Source: Enemella evansiae (lineage in GTDB: Bacteria; Actinomycetota; Actinomycetes; Propionibacteriales; Propionibacteriaceae). From it: a stretch of DNA of 64,000 nt. The notes under the pieces were generated by a model. That model searched no databases. It saw only the letters and a program-made list of their open reading frames with translations, and was not told the origin of the DNA. A program made the translations under genes and the position numbers. How positions within the stretch are numbered: the stretch's first letter is position 1; the number at the start of each line of letters is the position of its first letter. Where the stretch lies: contig NZ_NMVP01000001.1 of the NCBI RefSeq assembly GCF_002250705.1, positions 496,001 through 560,000 on the forward strand, read 5' to 3'. Below, one piece after another: positions 15,519-24,123 of this stretch.

Positions 15519-16571
15519 GTGGCGACCATCAAGGAAGTGGCAGCCCGCGCGGGTGTCGGTCTGGGGACCGCATCCCGCGTGCTGAACGACCGTGGTGGCA
15601 CCTCCAGTCAGGCTCGTCGCCGCGTGCTGGACGCCGCCGAAGAGCTTGGCTACGTCGCTCACGGTCCGGCCCGAGCATTGCGTTCGACCCGGACGCGAGT
15701 GCTGGGACTTGTGGTTTCGGATGTCAGCAACCCCTTCTTCGCCGAACTCGCACACGCCGCGGCAACCGCTGCCCAGGAGCACGGCTATGCGCTCCTGCTC
15801 GCCAACTCTGATGAAGACCCCGCCAATGAACGGGCGCACCTCAAAACCTTCGCGACGCAGCGAATCGACGGGCTGATGATCACCCCGACCGGGCGCGATG
15901 CCGGGCCATTCGCTTCGCTGGTGGCCGAGAGATTTCCGCTGGTCTTCCTGGACAGAGAGATTCCTGGGCTGGACGTGCCGTCCATCACGGTGGACAACGC
16001 AACTGGCATACAGCAGGCCGTGAACTGGCTGGCCCAGCGCGGACGACGATCGATTGCCTACGTCGGCGGTCCGGTGAGTGTGACCACCGGCACCGAACGA
16101 CTGGCCGCCTTCCGGCAGAGCATGACCGCAGCGGGCCTCGAGGTCGACGAGACGCTGCTGGCGGAGGGCGACTTCCGAGTCCATAGTGGCGTCGCGGCAG
16201 CACACCGGATCCTCACCCAGGGTGCCCCCGACGCCTTCTTGTCGGCCGACGGCCTGATGACCCTCGGCATCCTGCAGGCCCTGCAGCAATCCCAGCCACG
16301 GGCCGGTGGATTGGATCTCGTCTCCTTCGACGACTCACCGTGGTTCGAGTTCACGACCCCGCCGATCTCGGCAATCGTCAACGACGCCACGGCGATCGGC
16401 CGATCGGGGGTGACGGCTCTGATCGCGCTGCTGGGCGGCGGGACGGCGGACTCGATCCGCGTACCCGCCCGCTTTCGCGCACGAGTGGGACCCGAAGCTT
16501 CCCAACCCGCGGAGGGATTTGAACCGGTGCACGAGAAAGGGGCGAACGATGCGAGTGGCGATCGGAGCTGA
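15519..16571 (+). CDS. LacI-family transcriptional regulator
   Basis: DNA-binding repressor (350 residues). Helix-turn-helix at 2-22 (TIKEVAARAGVGLGTASRVL) with the hinge Ala/Arg-rich segment near 50-60, then a periplasmic-binding-protein-like sensor domain (LGLVVSDVSNPFFAEL onward). The GTG at 15519 with GGAGG upstream is chosen because the domain begins directly there; upstream codons overlap the operator. The C-terminus overlaps the rpiB start by 23 bases. It probably senses the sugar handled by the next two genes; the effector is unknown. Confidence 0.93.
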   Translation: MATIKEVAARAGVGLGTASRVLNDRGGTSSQARRRVLDAAEELGYVAHGPARALRSTRTRVLGLVVSDVSNPFFAELAHAAATAAQEHGYALLLANSDEDPANERAHLKTFATQRIDGLMITPTGRDAGPFASLVAERFPLVFLDREIPGLDVPSITVDNATGIQQAVNWLAQRGRRSIAYVGGPVSVTTGTERLAAFRQSMTAAGLEVDETLLAEGDFRVHSGVAAAHRILTQGAPDAFLSADGLMTLGILQALQQSQPRAGGLDLVSFDDSPWFEFTTPPISAIVNDATAIGRSGVTALIALLGGGTADSIRVPARFRARVGPEASQPAEGFEPVHEKGANDASGDRS

Positions 16572-17010
16572 TCACGCAGGTTTTCCGGCCAAGGCGGCGG
16601 TGATGCGGGCCGTCTCCGAACTGGGACACGAGGTGCTGGACTGTGGCACCTCCGACACGACCCCCGTCGACTTCCCCGACATCACCATGGCCACCTGCCA
16701 GCCGGTCCTCGATGGGCAGGCCGATCGGGCGATCCTGGTCTGCGGTACGGGGGCGGGCGCCATCATGGCCGCGAACAAGATCCCCGGAATCCGTTGTGGG
16801 CTGGCGAATGAGCCGTACTCCGCCCATCAGGCGGTCGAACACGACGACGCGAACGCGATCGCGCTCGGAGCGTGGCTCGCACCCCGGGCGTTCATCCCGG
16901 AGATCGTCGCCAACTTCCTCAACGCCACCTTCGACGACGACGAGGACACCCGCCGCCGAGTGACGAAACTCAACGCATTCGACGATCTGCTTCCCAACCG
17001 GGGGGATTGA
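16549..17010 (+). CDS. rpiB: RpiB-family sugar-phosphate isomerase
   Basis: Aldose-ketose isomerase of the RpiB/LacAB family, 153 residues. It starts MRVAIGADHAGF. The catalytic Cys is in LVCGTGAGAIMAANK (about 72-86), and the substrate-phosphate region includes CGLANEPYSAHQAVEHDDANAIALGAW. The ATG at 16549 lies inside the 3' end of the regulator gene, implying coupled translation. Ribose-5-phosphate isomerase is the default, but with a dedicated repressor and transporter it could act on a rarer pentose or tetrose phosphate. No sugar kinase is present in the operon, which is odd for such a unit. Confidence 0.9.
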   Translation: MRVAIGADHAGFPAKAAVMRAVSELGHEVLDCGTSDTTPVDFPDITMATCQPVLDGQADRAILVCGTGAGAIMAANKIPGIRCGLANEPYSAHQAVEHDDANAIALGAWLAPRAFIPEIVANFLNATFDDDEDTRRRVTKLNAFDDLLPNRGD

Positions 17011-17041
17011 CCCGAAAACCGGACCGATCAAAGGAGATCCG

Positions 17042-18565
17042 ATGTCCACCGCACCTGAACATCACGCACGATCTGCACCGCTGGGATCCAAGGACCGCGT
17101 CAAGACAGCGGTCGCCGCCGCGTTCGGCACCAGTATCGAGAACTACGACTTCATCTCCTACGGAACGGCGGCCGCGCTGTACTTCGGCGCGGTCTTCTTC
17201 CCCAAAGGCGATCCGTTCGTCGGCACACTGCTGGCATTCGCCACGCTGGCGGTGGGTTTCGTCATGCGCCCGGTCGGTGGTGCCCTCGGTGGATACCTCG
17301 GCGACAGATTCGGACGGAAACCGGTCCTCGTCGGCGCCATGCTGGTCATGGGTTTCGCGACCTTCCTCATCGGATTGTTACCCACGTACGCCACGGCGGG
17401 CGTGGTGGCGCCGCTTCTGCTGGTGACCGTTCGGATCATCCAGGGATTGGCGTTCGGTGCCGAATGGGGTGGTGCGGTGACGATGGCGTACGAGCACGCA
17501 CCGTGGAACCGGCGCGGCATGTTCGCCGCCATTCCGCAGTCGGGGAACCCGGTCGGCATCGCACTGGCCAGCGCGATGTTCCTGGTCTCGTCCAACCTCG
17601 AGGGTGACCTGAAGTGGCGAGTGCCGTTCCTGGTGAGCGCGATACTGGTGATCGTGGGCCTGATCGTGCGCAGTCGGCTGTCGGAGTCTCCGGAGTTCAC
17701 CGAGGCGGTCGCCCAGGGCCGGACCGAACGGAACCCGCTGCTGGCAACCCTCCGTAAGGACTGGCGCAGCATCCTCAAGGTCATCGGGTTGCGGGTGGTG
17801 GAATCGTTCGCCTACTACTCGACGGCCACCTACCTGCTCTCGTATGTATCCAAGAACAATCCGGAGGCGCGCCCGCTCGCGCTCGGGGCCATCACCGCCG
17901 CCAGCATCCTGGCGATCTTCGTCACGTTCATCGCCGGTACCTTGACCGACCGGGTGGGCCGGCGGCCCCTCTATATCGCCGGGTGCATTGCGGCCGTGCT
18001 CTTCGCGTTCCCGATGTATCTGCTGGTCAACACCGGTCTGCCCGTGCTCATCGCCGCGGTGTTCATCATCGGTATCGGCGTCATCCACGCCACCCTGACC
18101 GGGGTCCAGGGATCCCTGCTCACCGAACAGTTCAAGACCGCCACGCGGACCTCGGGAGCGTCGCTCGGGTATCAGCTGGCGGCCACCATCGGAGGGTTCG
18201 CTCCCTTCCTGGCTGCCGCCCTGGTGGGTGTGATGGGTTGGCCCGGAGCGGCCCTGCTCTACCTGGCGGCCGCGCTCATCGGCCTGACGGCCATCGTGGT
18301 CACCAGGGAGACCTACGGTGCGGACGAGCGGCGGCGTGTCCAGGAGGCCGTGACCGCGGCCCGGGGGGGAGGAGTCCCTCGCGCGCTGACGCCCTGGCTG
18401 CGCGAGGGCGTGAGTCTCAGGTGGGGTAACGCATCACGAGGACCGTGCTGCTGTGGTCGGCAATCCCCTTGTAGTGGTGGGGTTGATCACCGGCGAAGGT
18501 GTGACTCTGTCCGGTCCCGAGGTGGGCCGGGTCGCCGGTCGCGCCCACCCGTACCTCTCCGCTGA
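17042..18565 (+). CDS. MHS-family major facilitator transporter (probable G7 frameshift near 3' end)
   Basis: Proton-coupled 12-helix transporter of the metabolite:H+ symporter group. Near the N-terminus it has GTSIENYDFISYGTAAAL, then GGYLGDRFGRKPVL (MFS loop 2-3 motif) and the family segment QGLAFGAEWGGAV. The ribosome site AAAGGAG precedes the ATG. As read, the frame gives 507 residues with an unnatural Arg/Cys-rich tail antisense to the next gene. A run of seven Gs at 18363-18369 is suspect: with six Gs the protein ends at TGA 18387-18389 with 448 residues, the normal family size, inside the terminator hairpin. Cargo is inferred to be the sugar or sugar acid sensed by the LacI protein. 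Confidence 0.88.
   Translation: MSTAPEHHARSAPLGSKDRVKTAVAAAFGTSIENYDFISYGTAAALYFGAVFFPKGDPFVGTLLAFATLAVGFVMRPVGGALGGYLGDRFGRKPVLVGAMLVMGFATFLIGLLPTYATAGVVAPLLLVTVRIIQGLAFGAEWGGAVTMAYEHAPWNRRGMFAAIPQSGNPVGIALASAMFLVSSNLEGDLKWRVPFLVSAILVIVGLIVRSRLSESPEFTEAVAQGRTERNPLLATLRKDWRSILKVIGLRVVESFAYYSTATYLLSYVSKNNPEARPLALGAITAASILAIFVTFIAGTLTDRVGRRPLYIAGCIAAVLFAFPMYLLVNTGLPVLIAAVFIIGIGVIHATLTGVQGSLLTEQFKTATRTSGASLGYQLAATIGGFAPFLAAALVGVMGWPGAALLYLAAALIGLTAIVVTRETYGADERRRVQEAVTAARGGGVPRALTPWLREGVSLRWGNASRGPCCCGRQSPCSGGVDHRRRCDSVRSRGGPGRRSRPPVPLR
18376..18408. terminator. Bidirectional terminator hairpin
   Basis: A 9-bp stem CCCTCGCGC/GCGCGAGGG with a 15-base loop between the converging transporter and XRE regulator. 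As sequenced it lies inside the transporter reading frame, further evidence that the frame should end here. Confidence 0.65.
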
Positions 18566-18971
18566 TCACCGTCACGGTTTCGAGCACGCCCTGAGTGTGC
18601 GCTTTGGAATCCCGCCGCCCCGCGCTGATCGTCATCCGATAGACCTCGACCACTTGGCCAGGATCGGTCCACCGCCCAATCAGCTCGGCCTGCACGCTCT
18701 GCCCCTGCGCCCGTTGACCGCCAGTTGTCTCGCCGTCGGTCACCAGCAGTTCGCTCAGTGGGACCGACAGGGTGGTCGCGATCGCGAACAGTGTGTCAAG
18801 GGTCGGATTGCGCCGCCCGCGCTCCAACTCCGAGAGGGTGCCCTTGCCGAGCCGGGTAGCCGCCGCCAGTGCGGACAGTGAGACCCCGTGTCGGGTCCGC
18901 AACTGCTTCACCCGGTTCCCGATGGCCATCGAGAGGCCCGGAAAACCGTCGGGGTCTTGACGTCTAGGCAT
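18417..18971 (-). CDS. XRE-family regulator with C-terminal cupin sensor
   Basis: A 184-residue transcription factor. The helix-turn-helix occupies about 17-75 (GNRVKQLRTRHGVSLSALA...GKGTLSELERGRRNPTLDTLF). A small cupin domain covers about 105-182, with HTQGVLETVTVISGEVRVG as the cupin motif. XRE-cupin regulators often control amino-acid or polyamine catabolism. A second ATG 14 codons in is possible. It is divergent from the aminotransferase, with one palindrome in the 49-base gap, so it very likely controls that gene and itself. Confidence 0.92.
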   Translation of the reverse strand: MPRRQDPDGFPGLSMAIGNRVKQLRTRHGVSLSALAAATRLGKGTLSELERGRRNPTLDTLFAIATTLSVPLSELLVTDGETTGGQRAQGQSVQAELIGRWTDPGQVVEVYRMTISAGRRDSKAHTQGVLETVTVISGEVRVGATGDPAHLGTGQSHTFAGDQPHHYKGIADHSSTVLVMRYPT

Positions 18972-18984
18972 GGCAACAGCTTAT

Positions 18985-19002
18985 CGTTCTGTAAACAGAA
19001 CG
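18985..19002. promoter_or_regulatory. Operator palindrome for the XRE-cupin regulator
   Basis: CGTTCTGT-AA-ACAGAACG is a perfect 8+8 dyad centred in the short divergent gap, 14 bases from the regulator start and 18 from the aminotransferase start. Confidence 0.8.
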
Positions 19003-19020
19003 ACTACGGAAGAGGGAGCC

Positions 19021-20181
19021 ATGCCAGTCACGCGTCTGCAGCACATCCCGGGAATCGGCGTCGACGAGATGGGGGACCGTGCGGATCGAGAACGCGACGC
19101 TTCCTTGCTCAGGTTGGAGAATCTCGACACCGACCTGCGGCCGCCGGCCGTCGCTCTCGAGCGTACCCGTGTCGCTGTCGACGAGGACTCGGCGAACAGC
19201 TACCTCCCCTTCCAGGGATCCGTCGCACTGCGGGAAGCCGCCGCCGCACACGTCAGCAGGTGCGCAGGCCACGAGTACGACCCGTACCGGGAGTCACTCA
19301 TCACCGCCGGCGGACTCAACGGGATCCTGAACACCCTGCTCGCGGTCGTCGAACCCGGGGACGAGGTGGTGCTCGTCGATCCGATCTATGCCGGCTTGGT
19401 CAACCGCATCCGGATCGCCGGCGGCGTACCGCGGTTCGTGCCGCTCGTCGCGGGGTCATCCGGGTGGACGGTCGACCCCGAGGAGCTCGCTGCCGCGATC
19501 ACCGACCGTACCGCGGCGGTGCTGATGATGTCGCCGGCGATGCCGACCGGATCGGTGCTGGGCCGCGCACACTGGGAGGCCTTGGCCGGTGCACTCGAGG
19601 GGCACCGCGCCTGGTTGATCGACGACGCCGCGATGGAACGGATCCGCTTCGATGACGGGGAACGCCTCCATCCTGCTCGGGTGGCCGGACTGACCGAGCG
19701 GACCATCACCGTCGGCGCGGCGTCCAAGGAGCTCCGGATGATCGGTTGGCGCGTCGGCTGGGTCGTCGGCCCCGCCGAGATCATCGCGGACATCAATCTG
19801 GTCGGCCTCAGCAATGTCGTCTGCCAGGTCGGGCTCGCCCAGGAAGCGGTCGCCGCGGCACTCAGGGCCCCTGACGCCGACGAGGATGTGCGACGTGCGG
19901 TCGACACCTGGCGCGCCCGGAGAGACCTGATCGTGCAGCAACTCACTGACTATCCGGTGATTCCGCCGGACGGCGGCTGGTCGGTGCTCATCGACACCGC
20001 GCAACTCGGCATGGCGCCGGGAGAGGCGGCGGAGCTGCTGTTCGCTCGCGGGCGGATCGCGGCAACACCTATGGACGGCTGGGGACCGTCGGGGGAGAAG
20101 TATCTGCGGCTGGTGTACGCGAACGAGCCGGTCGAGCGACTGCACGATCTGCGCACCCGGTTCGCGGCCGCCTGGGGCTGA
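19021..20181 (+). CDS. Fold-type I PLP aminotransferase with an atypical active site
   Basis: A 386-residue class I/II aminotransferase-like enzyme. The PLP Lys is in GAASKELRMIGWRVGW (about 239-254) with the following RxxGWRxG phosphate segment, and the C-terminal substrate Arg in EKYLRLVYA. Two usual elements are changed: the N-P-x-N-P-T-G box reads SPAMPTG, losing the Asn that contacts PLP O3', and the Asp/Tyr element reads DDAAMERI. GAGGGAG precedes the ATG; frames further upstream cross the operator. Divergently controlled by the XRE-cupin regulator. Whether it transaminates or does other PLP chemistry is open. Confidence 0.88.
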   Translation: MPVTRLQHIPGIGVDEMGDRADRERDASLLRLENLDTDLRPPAVALERTRVAVDEDSANSYLPFQGSVALREAAAAHVSRCAGHEYDPYRESLITAGGLNGILNTLLAVVEPGDEVVLVDPIYAGLVNRIRIAGGVPRFVPLVAGSSGWTVDPEELAAAITDRTAAVLMMSPAMPTGSVLGRAHWEALAGALEGHRAWLIDDAAMERIRFDDGERLHPARVAGLTERTITVGAASKELRMIGWRVGWVVGPAEIIADINLVGLSNVVCQVGLAQEAVAAALRAPDADEDVRRAVDTWRARRDLIVQQLTDYPVIPPDGGWSVLIDTAQLGMAPGEAAELLFARGRIAATPMDGWGPSGEKYLRLVYANEPVERLHDLRTRFAAAWG

Positions 20182-20799
20182 TCAACTCCAGGTGATCCGA
20201 TCTCCGAAGTCGGCGGGTGCGTAGGTCAGCCCGTTCCACTGCAGATCCGGATTCTCGTGCTTCACCGGCAACCAGCCCTCCTGGCACTCGCCGAGAGCCA
20301 ACCGGGTCTCACGGAACTCCGGTACCCAGCCGGCATCGCGGGGGAGACTGCTGATCGGCACCGTCTTCGCCTGACCACCGCCCTCGCCGTCGCGGACGCG
20401 TACCGACCACGGATTGTTGCTGACCCGGGTTCGCCCGTCACTGCCGGCCTCCGGGTGTGGGGCGGCGTAGCAGACCCGGACCTTCCAGCCGATCGAGATC
20501 TGGTCCTTGCCGAACTCCTGGCGCAGTGCGGTGACATCGAAGTAGCGCAACCGCGCGGTCTGTCCATAGCTGAGACGCAGCGTCTGCGGACCGGCCGGTC
20601 GAACTTGCTCGGTGGTGGGTGCCGCGGTGGGTGGGGGAGTCGTGGTTGGCGCACCGGTCGGTGTCGGTGATGACTCGGGCGACCGGCTCGGCGGGGAGGT
20701 GCTGATCGGTGTGCCTGCCGGGGCCGGCAGGTTGACGTTCACCGTCGGGGCGCATGCGCAGAGCAGCAACGACCCGATCCCCAATGCAGCCCAGCGCAT
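20182..20799 (-). CDS. Putative lipoprotein
   Basis: A 205-residue exported protein. A short signal MRWAALGIGSLLLCAC ends in a lipobox-like LCAC (Cys16). A Pro/Thr/Ser linker (about 20-65) is followed by a globular domain with YGQTARLRYFDVTALRQEF and two Cys (about 109 and 173). The stop codon directly abuts the stop of the converging aminotransferase. The domain resembles small ligand-binding lipoprotein domains but I cannot name the family. Confidence 0.72.
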   Translation of the reverse strand: MRWAALGIGSLLLCACAPTVNVNLPAPAGTPISTSPPSRSPESSPTPTGAPTTTPPPTAAPTTEQVRPAGPQTLRLSYGQTARLRYFDVTALRQEFGKDQISIGWKVRVCYAAPHPEAGSDGRTRVSNNPWSVRVRDGEGGGQAKTVPISSLPRDAGWVPEFRETRLALGECQEGWLPVKHENPDLQWNGLTYAPADFGDRITWS

Positions 20800-20876
20800 G
20801 GATCGATCATGGCAGGCGGGACCGCTGGGCGAGAAGTCACACGTGGGCTGTCAATCGCGGGGCGCCCCTTGGTTTC

Positions 20877-20967
20877 GACTCGCTCGTACCTCGCTCGCTC
20901 AACCGGCGGGGGGACTCGCTCGTACTTCGCTCGCTCAACCGGCGGGGGGACGCGCTCAACCGGCGGG
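20877..20967. repeat. Tandem repeat, 36-bp unit (2.5 copies)
   Basis: Units start at 20877, 20913 and 20949 (the last truncated). Each contains CGCTCGCTCAACCGGCGG; copies 1 and 2 differ by one base. The preceding GGTTTCGACTCGCTCG and the CTCAACCGGCGG end match a type of dispersed intergenic repeat common in propionibacteria and nocardioids. No other feature seen in 20800-21054. Confidence 0.75.
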
Positions 20968-21054
20968 TTCCCTCGGGGCGTGTGATCCGGGCCTCATAGG
21001 GAACGCACAGCGAGCACCCACGAGTTTCACCGACGGTGACGCGAGAGTCCTGTC

Positions 21055-21486
21055 ATGACCACGCGCGCCGCAACCCACGCCCTCCCGCTCAGCCAGGCCG
21101 AGCTGGGGGCCGCGCTGCGGTTCGTGGCCGTCGGCACCAGTGGTACCGCCCTGCAGGTCGCGCTGTTCGCGCTGGCCCAGCTGACCCTCTCCACCACCGC
21201 CGCCAACCTCGCCGCGTTCGCGGTCTCCACGGTGATCACCAACCTGGTGCACCGCCGCGTCACCTACGGGGTACGCCGGGCCCGCGGCGCCGGGCTGGAT
21301 TCGGTCGTCGCCTTCGCGACGACGCTGATCGGGCTGGCGCTGAGCACCGTGCTCACCAACTGCGTCGAGGGCTTCGGCACCGCCTGGCAACTGCCGATGA
21401 TCGTCCTGGGCACCGCCGTCGGCGGCGTGCTGCGCTACCTGTTGATGAAGTGGTGGTTGGCCCGGCGGGCGTATATGGCGGCGTGA
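21055..21486 (+). CDS. GtrA-family membrane protein
   Basis: A 143-residue integral membrane protein with four hydrophobic helices (about 20-40, 46-64, 82-102, 112-134). The family signature [18 protein letters not shown] and [22 protein letters not shown] matches GtrA proteins, small flippase-like partners in polyprenyl-linked sugar transfer to cell-wall polysaccharides. It lies just before thrS with no glycosyltransferase beside it. Confidence 0.88.
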   Translation: MTTRAATHALPLSQAELGAALRFVAVGTSGTALQVALFALAQLTLSTTAANLAAFAVSTVITNLVHRRVTYGVRRARGAGLDSVVAFATTLIGLALSTVLTNCVEGFGTAWQLPMIVLGTAVGGVLRYLLMKWWLARRAYMAA

Positions 21487-21548
21487 GCCCGGCGCTGCTG
21501 GCAGAATGGACGCCGCGCCCCGCACCCGGTGGGGCCGGGAAGGGAAAC

Positions 21549-23525
21549 GTGTCCATCACCATCGACCTCGTCGGCTCCGAGAACCAGCGACAGGTGGATA
21601 CGGGCACTACCGGGCTCGATCTCTTCGGTGAGGACCGCAGCATCGTCGCGATGCGGGTCAACGGCACCACCCGTGACCTGGCCCACCCGCTCACCGAGGG
21701 TGACGCCGTCGAGCCGGTCGGCATCGACTCCGAGGAGGGCCTGTCCATCCTGCGCCACTCGGCCGCCCACGTCGCCGCCCAGGCCATGCAGGACCTGCAC
21801 GCCGACGCGAAGCTCGGCATCGGCCCGCCGATCACCGACGGTTTCTACTACGACTTCCTGCTCGAGGAACCGCTCACCCCGGACGACCTCAAGGCCGTGC
21901 AGAAGAAGATGGTCTCGATCATCGGGGAGAAGCAGCGCTTCGTCCGCCGCGCGGTCAGCGACGAGGAGGCGGTCGCCGAACTCGCCGACGAGCCGTTCAA
22001 GCTCGAACTGGTCCAGCTCAAGGGCAACGCCTCCGACGACGACGGGTCCGCGGTCGAGGTCGGCGCCGGCGAGCTGACGATCTACGACAACGTACGCCGC
22101 AACGGCGACCGGGCCTGGGGAGACCTGTGCCGGGGCCCGCACGTCCCGCACACCGGCTACATCAACAAGGCCGCCTTCGCGCTCACCCGCACCTCCGCGG
22201 CGTACTGGCGAGGGGATCAGCAGAACCCGCAGCTGCAACGGCTCTACGGCACCGCCTGGGCGACCAAGGAGGACCTGCAGGCCTACCAGCACCGGCTCGA
22301 GGAGGCCGCCCGGCGCGATCACCGCAAGCTCGGCGTCGAGCTGGACCTCTATTCCTTCCCCGAGAACATCGGCCCCGGGTTGCCGGTCTTCCACCCCAAC
22401 GGTGGCGTGATCAAGCGCGAGATGGAGGACTACGTCCGGCGGCGGCACCTGGAGGAGGGCTTCAGCTACGTCGGCACGCCGCACATCGCCAAGGAGGACC
22501 TGTTCTACACCTCCGGGCACCTGCCCTACTTCGCCGAGGGCATGTTCCCGCCGATCGACGACGACGGGCAGCTCTATCGGCTGAAGGCGATGAACTGCCC
22601 GATGCACAACGAGATCTTCCGCTCCCGGGGCCGCTCGTATCGTGAACTGCCGCTGCGGTTCTTCGAGTTCGGCACCGTCTACCGCAACGAGAAGTCCGGT
22701 GTGCTGCAGGGCCTGACCAGGGTCCGCTCGATCACCCAGGACGACTCGCACTCCTACGTCACCGGTGAACAGGCACCGGCGGAGATCAAGCACCTGCTGA
22801 ACTTCGTGCTCGGGCTGCTCCGCGACTTCGGCCTGGACGACTTCTATCTGGAGCTGTCCACCCGCGACGACGCGAAGAAGGACAAGTTCATCGGCAGCGA
22901 CGAGGAGTGGAGCACCGCCACCGAGGTGCTGCAGCAGGCTGCCGAGGAGACGGGCCTGGAGCTGGTCGCCGACCCCGGCGGCGCCGCCTACTACGGCCCC
23001 AAGATCTCCGTGCAGGCGCGAGATGCGATCGGCCGGACCTGGCAGATGTCGACCATCCAGTACGACTTCAACATGGCCAAGCGGTTCGGCCTGGAGTACA
23101 CCGCGGCCGACGGCTCCCGGCAGACGCCGGTGATGATCCACTCGGCGAAGTTCGGCTCCATCGAGCGGTTCATCGGCGTGCTGGTCGAGCACTACGCCGG
23201 CGCGTTCCCGGTCTGGTTGTCACCGGTGCAGGTGGTCGCGATCCCGGTCGCCGACGAGTTCAACGACTACCTGTTCGACGTCGCCGACCAGCTGCGGAAG
23301 GCCGGGGTGCGGGTCGAGGTGGACACCTCCGACGACCGCTTCGGCAAGAAGATCCGCACCGCCAGCAAGCAGAAGGTGCCCTATGTGCTGATCGCCGGCG
23401 GCGAGGACCGGGACGCCGGTGCGGTGTCCTTCCGCTACCGCGACGGCAGCCAGAAGAACGGGGTGCCGATCGCCGACGCGATCACCGAGATCACCGCCGC
23501 GATCGCCGACCGCGCCCAGGTCTGA
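21549..23525 (+). CDS. thrS: Threonine--tRNA ligase
   Basis: Class II aminoacyl-tRNA synthetase, 658 residues. TGS domain about 1-65, editing domain about 66-240 with [14 protein letters not shown] (the editing HxxxH), catalytic core with [10 protein letters not shown] (zinc/substrate Cys), motif 2 [14 protein letters not shown], and [27 protein letters not shown]. The C-terminal anticodon domain begins around [12 protein letters not shown]. The GTG at 21549 is preceded by GGGAAGGGAA and begins exactly at the TGS domain. First gene of the PIM-synthesis block, as in mycobacteria. Confidence 0.97.
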   Translation: MSITIDLVGSENQRQVDTGTTGLDLFGEDRSIVAMRVNGTTRDLAHPLTEGDAVEPVGIDSEEGLSILRHSAAHVAAQAMQDLHADAKLGIGPPITDGFYYDFLLEEPLTPDDLKAVQKKMVSIIGEKQRFVRRAVSDEEAVAELADEPFKLELVQLKGNASDDDGSAVEVGAGELTIYDNVRRNGDRAWGDLCRGPHVPHTGYINKAAFALTRTSAAYWRGDQQNPQLQRLYGTAWATKEDLQAYQHRLEEAARRDHRKLGVELDLYSFPENIGPGLPVFHPNGGVIKREMEDYVRRRHLEEGFSYVGTPHIAKEDLFYTSGHLPYFAEGMFPPIDDDGQLYRLKAMNCPMHNEIFRSRGRSYRELPLRFFEFGTVYRNEKSGVLQGLTRVRSITQDDSHSYVTGEQAPAEIKHLLNFVLGLLRDFGLDDFYLELSTRDDAKKDKFIGSDEEWSTATEVLQQAAEETGLELVADPGGAAYYGPKISVQARDAIGRTWQMSTIQYDFNMAKRFGLEYTAADGSRQTPVMIHSAKFGSIERFIGVLVEHYAGAFPVWLSPVQVVAIPVADEFNDYLFDVADQLRKAGVRVEVDTSDDRFGKKIRTASKQKVPYVLIAGGEDRDAGAVSFRYRDGSQKNGVPIADAITEITAAIADRAQV

Positions 23526-23540
23526 GGACCGGGAATCCCC

Positions 23541-24113
23541 ATGACCGAAGAGAAAGAGCCGATCCAGGTCGAGGACCCGGAGGGCTTCGCCCGGGTGCCC
23601 GACTCGTTCGAGCGACTCTGGACCCCGCACCGGATGGTCTACATCGGCGGCGAGAACAAGCCACGGGATTCCTCCGAACCGGAGTGCCCGTTCTGCCGCG
23701 CGCCCCATCAGGACGACGCCGAGTCGCTGATGGTACGCCGCGGCAGCGCGGCCTACGTGGTGATGAACCTGTATCCCTACTCGCCGGGGCATCTGCTGGT
23801 CTGCCCCTACCGGCACGTCGCCGACTACACCGACCTGACCCCCGAGGAGGCCGTCGAGGTCGCGGTGCTCACCCGGCAGGCGATGCGGGTGATCCGGGCG
23901 GTGTCGAAACCGGCCGGTTTCAACCTGGGGATCAATCAGGGGCAGGTCGCCGGTGCCGGGATCGCTGCCCATCTGCACCAGCACATCGTGCCGCGCTGGG
24001 TGGGCGACATGAACTTCCTGCCGGTCATCGGCCACACCAAGGCCGTCCCCCAGCTGCTCGAGGACACCCGACAGCTGCTGGTCGCCGCCTGGGACGCCAA
24101 CGCGGGCGACTAG
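23541..24113 (+). CDS. HIT-domain protein (Ap4A phosphorylase-like)
   Basis: A 190-residue nucleotide hydrolase/phosphorylase of the histidine-triad superfamily. The triad is HLHQHIVPRW. CPFCRAPHQDD near 50-60 matches the actinobacterial branch that includes mycobacterial Rv2613c, reported to phosphorolyse diadenosine tetraphosphate. It sits 15 bases after thrS and just before pgsA1 as in mycobacteria. Aminoacyl-tRNA synthetases make Ap4A, which gives a functional reason for the pairing (inference). Confidence 0.92.
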   Translation: MTEEKEPIQVEDPEGFARVPDSFERLWTPHRMVYIGGENKPRDSSEPECPFCRAPHQDDAESLMVRRGSAAYVVMNLYPYSPGHLLVCPYRHVADYTDLTPEEAVEVAVLTRQAMRVIRAVSKPAGFNLGINQGQVAGAGIAAHLHQHIVPRWVGDMNFLPVIGHTKAVPQLLEDTRQLLVAAWDANAGD

Positions 24114-24123
24114 AGGAATCGCT

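Noticed and set aside
18390..18565. Cys/Arg-rich C-terminal domain of the MHS transporter
   Set aside because: It is antisense to the XRE-cupin gene and disappears if the G7 run is six.
21487..21548. T-box leader before thrS
   Set aside because: The gap is 62 bases, too short, and no T-box sequence is present.
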